Shown here: positions 59,577 through 64,000 of the stretch, piece after piece
Layout of the letters: the number at the start of each line of letters is the position of its first letter
Position numbering within the stretch: the stretch's first letter is position 1
Origin: JBOFLG01 sp051657745
Lineage (GTDB): Bacteria > Actinomycetota > Actinomycetes > Actinomycetales > Dermatophilaceae
Direction of reading: 5' to 3'
Assembly (NCBI GenBank): GCA_051657745.1
Contig: JBOFLG010000090.1
Coordinates: forward strand, 13,922-77,921
DNA: 64,000 nt
Notes under the pieces: model-generated
What the model saw: the letters and a program-made list of their open reading frames with translations, nothing else
Database searches by the model: none
What the model was told of the DNA's origin: nothing
Translations under genes and position numbers: made by a program

Positions 59577-59605
59577 TGGACATTGTGTAGACATTTATGG
59601 ACATT
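59577..59605. promoter_or_regulatory. Triple TNGACATT direct repeat, probable operator
   Basis: TGGACATT (59577-59584), TAGACATT (59588-59595) and TGGACATT (59598-59605) lie 11 and 10 bases apart, one helical turn each. They lie 20 bases upstream of the Xre/PLD-like gene. On the minus strand TAGAAT just beyond the array could be a -10 box. Spacing at about one turn suits cooperative binding by the Xre protein. Confidence 0.65.
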
Positions 59606-59843
59606 CTAGGTGGAGGTAGATGTCCCCAGAAGGTCCAGTTCTGGGGCTGTGTGTCCGCTGCGCAGGTGGTGTGGTGGATGCATGACGACGCCACGCCGTT
59701 CCGACGCGGGCTCGGTTCCGACGCAGCCCTGTTGCGCCGCATCGTCTCCGGGAGCGGCGGCCGTGAGGGCGCCGGTCGTCGTTCCCGGCCCAGCGGCCAG
59801 GACCACGCGGCATCCGACGAGCAACCACGACGAGGGACGAGCG

Positions 59844-60113
59844 ATGCCCGAACAGCAGGTTCCCGACGGGACGTCGGAATCCGAAGCCAGCAGGAAGCAT
59901 GCCGTGGCTACGGTCACCTCCCGGCACGCTCCGTGGACCCACGAGACCCGCAGCCGCAAGGGGCCGTGGCGCCTGGCCCTGCTTCGCACCGGTTGCGACT
60001 GCGGTTGGACCGGCCCGGAGTACGACCTGCACGACACCGCCGCCGGAATCGCCTACGACGAGGCGGTCTGGGCCCACCAGGACCACCTCGACACCGACGC
60101 CGACCGCGAGTAG
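59844..60113 (+). CDS. Hypothetical small protein with CDCGW motif
   Basis: An 89-residue acidic protein of unknown function. GAGGGA lies seven bases before the ATG at 59844. The centre reads TGCDCGWTGPEYDLHDTAAGIAYDEAVWAHQDH, with a CxC that could bind metal together with the nearby His residues. Upstream frames are arginine-rich and look non-coding. It converges with the phosphorylase gene. Confidence 0.6.
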   Translation: MPEQQVPDGTSESEASRKHAVATVTSRHAPWTHETRSRKGPWRLALLRTGCDCGWTGPEYDLHDTAAGIAYDEAVWAHQDHLDTDADRE

Positions 60114-60190
60114 CGGCCAGGCAGCGGCTTCCGCCGAGCTGTCAGTCGATGAGTCAGATCCAGCAGGTGGTTCCACCACCATCCTCACTG

Positions 60191-62749
60191 TCAGTCGATG
60201 TACTGGTGGCCGCCAGCGTCGGTGAGCAGCGCGTCGGGGGAGTCGAGCGACTCCAGCGGGATCGGGTCCGGCACGCCGGCGGTGATGGTGCTGCCGTCGG
60301 CCCGGATGCCGCCGGTCTGCGGGGTCTCGTCGACGTCACCGGCAAGCCGCACCCCGCGCCCGTCGGTCTCCACCACCACCGGAGCCCCAGGCGCCACCTC
60401 ATACCGTGAACCTCGCACCAGCACCGGCACCGGCCGATCCCCGGTCTCGGCAGTGAGCGTCACCCGCTCGGGCTCGACCTCGACCCGAACCCGAGTGCCG
60501 CGCCAGGTGAGCCGAAACGACAGCGAGTCCCAGGCATCCGGCAGCCGGGGGTCCAGCCGGAGCGTGCCGCCGTGGTCGCGCATCCCGCCGAAACCGTTGA
60601 CCAGTGCGGCCCACACCCCACCCGCGGAGGCGATGTGCAGGCCATCGACGGTGTTGTCGTGCAGGTCGGCCAGGTCGACGTACAGCGCCCGGAGAAAGTA
60701 CTGGAAGGCGATATCGGCATAGCCCACCTCAGCGGCCACGATCGACTGCACCACGGCCGAGAGCGTGGAGTCGCCGGTGGTGATCGGGTCGTAGTACTCG
60801 AAGTCGTTGCGCTTCTCCTCCGCGGTGAAGCGGTCGCCCTGCAGGAACAGCGCAAGCACGACATCCGCCTGCTTGAGCACCTGGAAGCGGTAGATCACCA
60901 GCGGGTGGTAGTGCAGCATCAGCGGGCGCAGCTCGGCCGGGGTGCGGCTGAGGTCCCACACCTCGCGGTCCAGAAAGAAGTCGTCCTGCGGGTGGATGCC
61001 GAGCCCATGGTCGAACGGGATGTGCATGCCCTCGGCGCACCGCCGCCACTCTTGCACCTCGGTGTCCTCGAGCCCGAGCCGGCCGGCGGTGCGCGCAAAC
61101 GCTTCCGGATGCTCGCCGCGCACCCGGTCCACCGCTGCAGCGGCTTCCTCCAGGGTGAACCGGGCCATCAGGTTGGTGAACAGGTTGTTGTTGACCACGG
61201 TGGTGTACTCGTCGGGCCCGGTCACGCCGTGGATGTGGAAGCTCGATGTGGCGTTGTGCCGCCAGAACCCCAGGTCGGCGTACAGCCGTGCGGTCTCGAT
61301 GAGCATGGCGAGGCCGTCGCGGACCAGCCAGCCCACGTCATCCGTGGCCGCCACATACTTGACCAGCGCATGCGCGACGTCGGCGTCGATGTGCACCTGG
61401 GCCGTGCCCGCGGCGTAGTAAGCCGACGCCTCTTCCCCGTTGATCGTGCGCCACGGGAATAGCGCGCCGCGCTGGGACACCTCGCGGGCCCGTTCCCGCG
61501 CCGCGGGCAGCATCAGACTGCGGAACTGCAGCAGGTTCCGGGCGATATCGGGCTGGGTGTACGTAAGAAACGGCAACACGTAGATCTCGCTGTCCCAGAA
61601 GTAATGCCCCTCGTAGCCCGAACCGCTCACCCCCTTGGCCGGCACCCCGATCTGGTCGCTGCGGGCACTGGCCTGCGCCACCGAGAACAGATTCAGCCGC
61701 ACGGCCTGCTGCCACGCCGTAGCGGCGGCGTCCGAGGAGCCGATGACGACGTCGCTGGCCGCCCAGAACCGGTCGTACCACCCGCGCTGCTCGGCGCGGT
61801 AGTGGTCGACGTCGTACCGCAGCGCCCGGTCGATGGTGCGTTCGGCCCGGTCGACCAGCTCACGCACCGGCAGGCTCCGTGAGGTGTGGTAGGCCACCAG
61901 CTTCTCGATACGCAGCGTGCGCCCTTCGGTGGCGTCCACATGGAACGCCGCCTTCGCCAGGTCGGGCTCGTCCCGGACCACGACGTCGAGCGGGTCCTCG
62001 GTGCGCACCGCGTGGTTCGCGATGACCGCGACCGTCATCCGCGAGTTCGCGCACCGGTAACCGAGCGCCATCCGGGCCGGTGAGGCGTCGTGGTACCGGG
62101 GGAGCAGCACCCGCCCGGCAAAGACGCCGGACTTGCGCGGGTCGGCCATCGCCGCCCGCTCGGCGGGGGCCTCGTGGTACTCGTCCTCCCCGTCCTGCCG
62201 GTTGAGCAGTTGGGAGGACACCACCACCGGTGCGTCGCCGCTCAGCATCGTCACCTCGAGTGTGAGTACCGCGAGGTGACGCTGGGTCATCGAGACCATC
62301 CGGGTCGACTCCACCCGGACCCGCTTGCCGGATGACGTGCGCCACACCAGGCTGCGCCGCAATACCCCGTCGCGGAAGTCGAGCGAGCGCTCGTAGTTCT
62401 CCAGGTCAGCGATGCCGACCACCAGCGGCTCGTCGTCGACGTAGAGCTTCATCAACTTGGCGTCCGGGGCGTTGACGATGGTCTGTCCGGTGCGGGCAAA
62501 CCCGTAGGCGGCCTCGGCATGCCGGATCGGCCAGGTCTCGTGAAAGCCGTTGAGGTAGGTGCCGTGCTCGTGCACCTCGCGGCCTTCCTCTGGGTTGGCG
62601 CGCATGCCGATATAACCGTTGGCCACGGTAAATAACGTCTCGGTGACCCCGAGGTCGGCCGCGGACGGCTCCCGCTCGACGAGCCGCCACGGGTCGGCCG
62701 GGAACCGCAGCCGGTCGAGCGGGTCTGGTTCGACCTGGTCGGTCCTCAC
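60191..62749 (-). CDS. Glycoside hydrolase family 65 disaccharide phosphorylase (trehalose/maltose phosphorylase-like)
   Basis: An 852-residue GH65 enzyme that splits an alpha-glucosyl disaccharide with phosphate, giving beta-glucose 1-phosphate. The N-terminal domain starts FPADPWRLVEREPSAADLGVTETLFTVANGYIGMR. The barrel has GYEGHYFWDSEIYVLPFLTY and the catalytic acid Glu in VTGPDEYTTVVNNNLFTN (near residue 513), plus HDNTVDGLHIASAGGVWAALVNGFGG. The GTG at 62749 overlaps the beta-phosphoglucomutase stop by four bases (GTGA), so the two genes form an operon turning the sugar into glucose 6-phosphate. The exact disaccharide cannot be decided. Confidence 0.93.
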   Translation of the reverse strand: MRTDQVEPDPLDRLRFPADPWRLVEREPSAADLGVTETLFTVANGYIGMRANPEEGREVHEHGTYLNGFHETWPIRHAEAAYGFARTGQTIVNAPDAKLMKLYVDDEPLVVGIADLENYERSLDFRDGVLRRSLVWRTSSGKRVRVESTRMVSMTQRHLAVLTLEVTMLSGDAPVVVSSQLLNRQDGEDEYHEAPAERAAMADPRKSGVFAGRVLLPRYHDASPARMALGYRCANSRMTVAVIANHAVRTEDPLDVVVRDEPDLAKAAFHVDATEGRTLRIEKLVAYHTSRSLPVRELVDRAERTIDRALRYDVDHYRAEQRGWYDRFWAASDVVIGSSDAAATAWQQAVRLNLFSVAQASARSDQIGVPAKGVSGSGYEGHYFWDSEIYVLPFLTYTQPDIARNLLQFRSLMLPAARERAREVSQRGALFPWRTINGEEASAYYAAGTAQVHIDADVAHALVKYVAATDDVGWLVRDGLAMLIETARLYADLGFWRHNATSSFHIHGVTGPDEYTTVVNNNLFTNLMARFTLEEAAAAVDRVRGEHPEAFARTAGRLGLEDTEVQEWRRCAEGMHIPFDHGLGIHPQDDFFLDREVWDLSRTPAELRPLMLHYHPLVIYRFQVLKQADVVLALFLQGDRFTAEEKRNDFEYYDPITTGDSTLSAVVQSIVAAEVGYADIAFQYFLRALYVDLADLHDNTVDGLHIASAGGVWAALVNGFGGMRDHGGTLRLDPRLPDAWDSLSFRLTWRGTRVRVEVEPERVTLTAETGDRPVPVLVRGSRYEVAPGAPVVVETDGRGVRLAGDVDETPQTGGIRADGSTITAGVPDPIPLESLDSPDALLTDAGGHQYID

Positions 62750-63486
62750 GCGAGCTCGCCGAGGTCGGCGACGACGAGGTCGGCACCGGCGGCCTCGAGC
62801 ACCTCGCGCCCGGCGCCCCGGTCGACGCCGATGACGAGCCCGAAGCCGCCGGCGGCGCCGGCCCGCACGCCGGATACGGCATCCTCGATGACCACCGCGC
62901 CAGCCGCATCGACACCGCACTCCCGGGCTGCGTGCGCGAAGGTGTCCGGGGCTGGCTTGCCGGGCAGCCCGATCGCCGCCGCGACCCGACCGTCGACCAC
63001 CGTGCCGAACCGGTCGGCGAGCCCGGCCGCCTCCAGCACCGCCGGGGCGTTTGCCGACGATGAGACGACGGCGAGGGGAATTCCGTTGTCGCGCAACGTG
63101 TCGAGCAACGCCACCGACCCGGGGTAAGGGTGCACTCCGTCGCGCGTCAGCACCGCGGTGAACGCGTCGTTCTTGCGGTTGCCCAGCCCACACACGGTGT
63201 CGGCCTCGGGCGGGTCGTCGGGTGCGCCCTCCGGCAGCCGGATGCCGCGTGCGGTCAGGAAGTCGCGTACTCCGTCGTACCGCGGTTTGCCGTCCACGTG
63301 GGCGAAATAGTCGGCGTCGGTATACGGCGAGGTGTCGGCATCCGGCGCATCGACATCGGCGAGGAAGCCGGCGAACATCTCCGCCCACGCGGCCATATGC
63401 ACTGTCGCCGTCGGCGTCAGCACGCCGTCGAGGTCGAAGAGCACGGCGTGGTACCGCTGCCAGGACACACTGCTCGGGCCAGTCAC
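62746..63486 (-). CDS. Beta-phosphoglucomutase-like HAD hydrolase
   Basis: A 246-residue HAD protein. Motif I is AVLFDLDGVLTPTATVHMAAW, motif II VVSSSANAP, the Lys is in LPGKPAPDTF, and motif IV is VVIEDAVSGVRAGAAGGFG. These fit the beta-phosphoglucomutase subgroup, which converts beta-glucose 1-phosphate to glucose 6-phosphate. It is the first gene of the operon with the GH65 phosphorylase. The cap region (DYFAHVDGKPRYDGVRDFL) holds the GKxRxDG-like substrate motif. Confidence 0.92.
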   Translation of the reverse strand: MTGPSSVSWQRYHAVLFDLDGVLTPTATVHMAAWAEMFAGFLADVDAPDADTSPYTDADYFAHVDGKPRYDGVRDFLTARGIRLPEGAPDDPPEADTVCGLGNRKNDAFTAVLTRDGVHPYPGSVALLDTLRDNGIPLAVVSSSANAPAVLEAAGLADRFGTVVDGRVAAAIGLPGKPAPDTFAHAARECGVDAAGAVVIEDAVSGVRAGAAGGFGLVIGVDRGAGREVLEAAGADLVVADLGELA

Positions 63487-63766
63487 GACGCCACGCTAGC
63501 GCGCAGTGGTGTGAACCTGCCTGCGCGACTGTCATTCGACCGCCCCGGACGGGTCTGGTCGACCCGGATGCCGGCCAGCGCGAGGCACAGTCCACCCGGC
63601 TCGCGAGATCGTGCGCCGCAGCCGGTGCGGTCGAGCGGGGAGGTCTCGCCGGCCGCCGGTGGCGGAGTCGTGATTTGTCCTCGACCGGTCGGCTGGGTCA
63701 TCGTGGTCGCAGACCCCGCCCGCTCCTGGCTCACCTCCGGGGGCCAGTACCCCGCAAGGACCGATC

Positions 63767-64000
63767 GTGCTCACCATCGCTATCCGCCTCGGCGGGGTGC
63801 TCCTTGCCCTGGCCGGTGTTGTGGTCACCGCAGCCGGCGGGTGGTTCGCCATCCAACTCGGCACCGGCGGCACCGCCGAGTTCACGATGCGGCCCAGCAG
63901 CACTGCCCCGGTGCTCATCGGGCCGGACCTGCTCAACCGGGTCGACGCTGACATCGTGGTGACCGCAACCCCGGCAGCAGGCGGAACGGCGTGGATGGCG
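63767..64000 (+). CDS. Membrane-anchored hypothetical protein, cut by right edge
   Basis: The frame starts at a GTG at 63767 with AAGGA seven bases upstream and stays open to the end (78 codons). It has one N-terminal transmembrane segment (RLGGVLLALAGVVVTAAGGWFAIQLG) followed by an extracytoplasmic stretch (AEFTMRPSSTAPVLIGPDLLNRVDADIVVTATP). Too little is present for a family call. Confidence 0.6.
   Translation, partial: MLTIAIRLGGVLLALAGVVVTAAGGWFAIQLGTGGTAEFTMRPSSTAPVLIGPDLLNRVDADIVVTATPAAGGTAWMA

Noticed and set aside
59597..60188. Several overlapping frames on both strands between the Xre/PLD and GH65 genes
   Set aside because: Arginine/proline-rich GC shadows; only the 89-residue frame at 59844 has a ribosome site and a plausible composition.
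62750..63595. Long minus-strand frame continuing upstream of the GH65 gene
   Set aside because: It runs through the beta-phosphoglucomutase gene in another frame; the GTG at 62749 with the four-base overlap is the natural start.

Overview
The window is GC-rich DNA, about 64 kb, with GTG/ATG starts, tight 4-base gene overlaps and actinobacterial hallmarks: a Kgd-type 2-oxoglutarate dehydrogenase with a fused E2 domain, NucS, a DUF2550 protein after the ATP synthase operon, and a zinc-type L31. I infer a chromosome of an actinomycete in the Micrococcales (Intrasporangiaceae/Dermatophilaceae-like); the genus cannot be told from the sequence by eye.

Layout. 1-5.7 kb: 5' part of kgd, a two-gene ABC exporter, an orphan RbsA-like double ATPase with damaged motifs, and a roadblock protein. 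6.4-6.9 kb: an AT-richer pocket with a small secreted protein next to tRNA-Arg(CCG). 7-16 kb: response regulator, argS, lysA, hom, thrC, thrB, rho (lysine/threonine synthesis and transcription termination), closed by a strong hairpin. 16-23.6 kb: GNAT and a secreted protein on the minus strand, then rpmE, prfA, prmC, a threonylcarbamoyl-AMP synthase gene, glyA and a polyprenyl-phosphate sugar transferase. 23.6-31.8 kb: complete ATP synthase operon (I, Z, a, c, b, delta, alpha, gamma, beta, epsilon) plus DUF2550.

31.8-55.5 kb is metabolically coherent. It holds most of the first half of the ethylmalonyl-CoA pathway (acetyl-CoA assimilation): acetyl-CoA acetyltransferase (53.1 kb), a fused double 3-hydroxyacyl-CoA dehydrogenase (36.1 kb), crotonyl-CoA carboxylase/reductase (43.4 kb), an ethylmalonyl/methylmalonyl-CoA epimerase (51.7 kb) and ethylmalonyl-CoA mutase (33.0 kb), with two B12 helpers: a PduO-type adenosyltransferase (31.9 kb) and a MeaB-like GTPase (54.5 kb). 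Interspersed are nucS, a dimethylglycine/sarcosine dehydrogenase-like flavoprotein, an AI-2E family transporter, a GH15-like secreted protein, a protease-inhibitor/lipoprotein pair, an AbiE toxin-antitoxin module, and a membrane protein/Xre pair behind a very symmetric operator.

55.5-64 kb is accessory: a FitAB-type toxin-antitoxin pair lying between two meaB 3' ends (one a decayed fragment) and two copies of a hairpin repeat, another small secreted protein, a convergent HAD/Xre-PLD pair, and a disaccharide phosphorylase/beta-phosphoglucomutase operon.

The most unusual signal is a dispersed family of three small secreted proteins (6.4, 38.2 and 57.4 kb). They share the spacing C-x5-R-x2-[FL]-x3-W and a second cysteine about 36 residues on. 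Two of them share an identical 17-base promoter element. I do not recognise the family.
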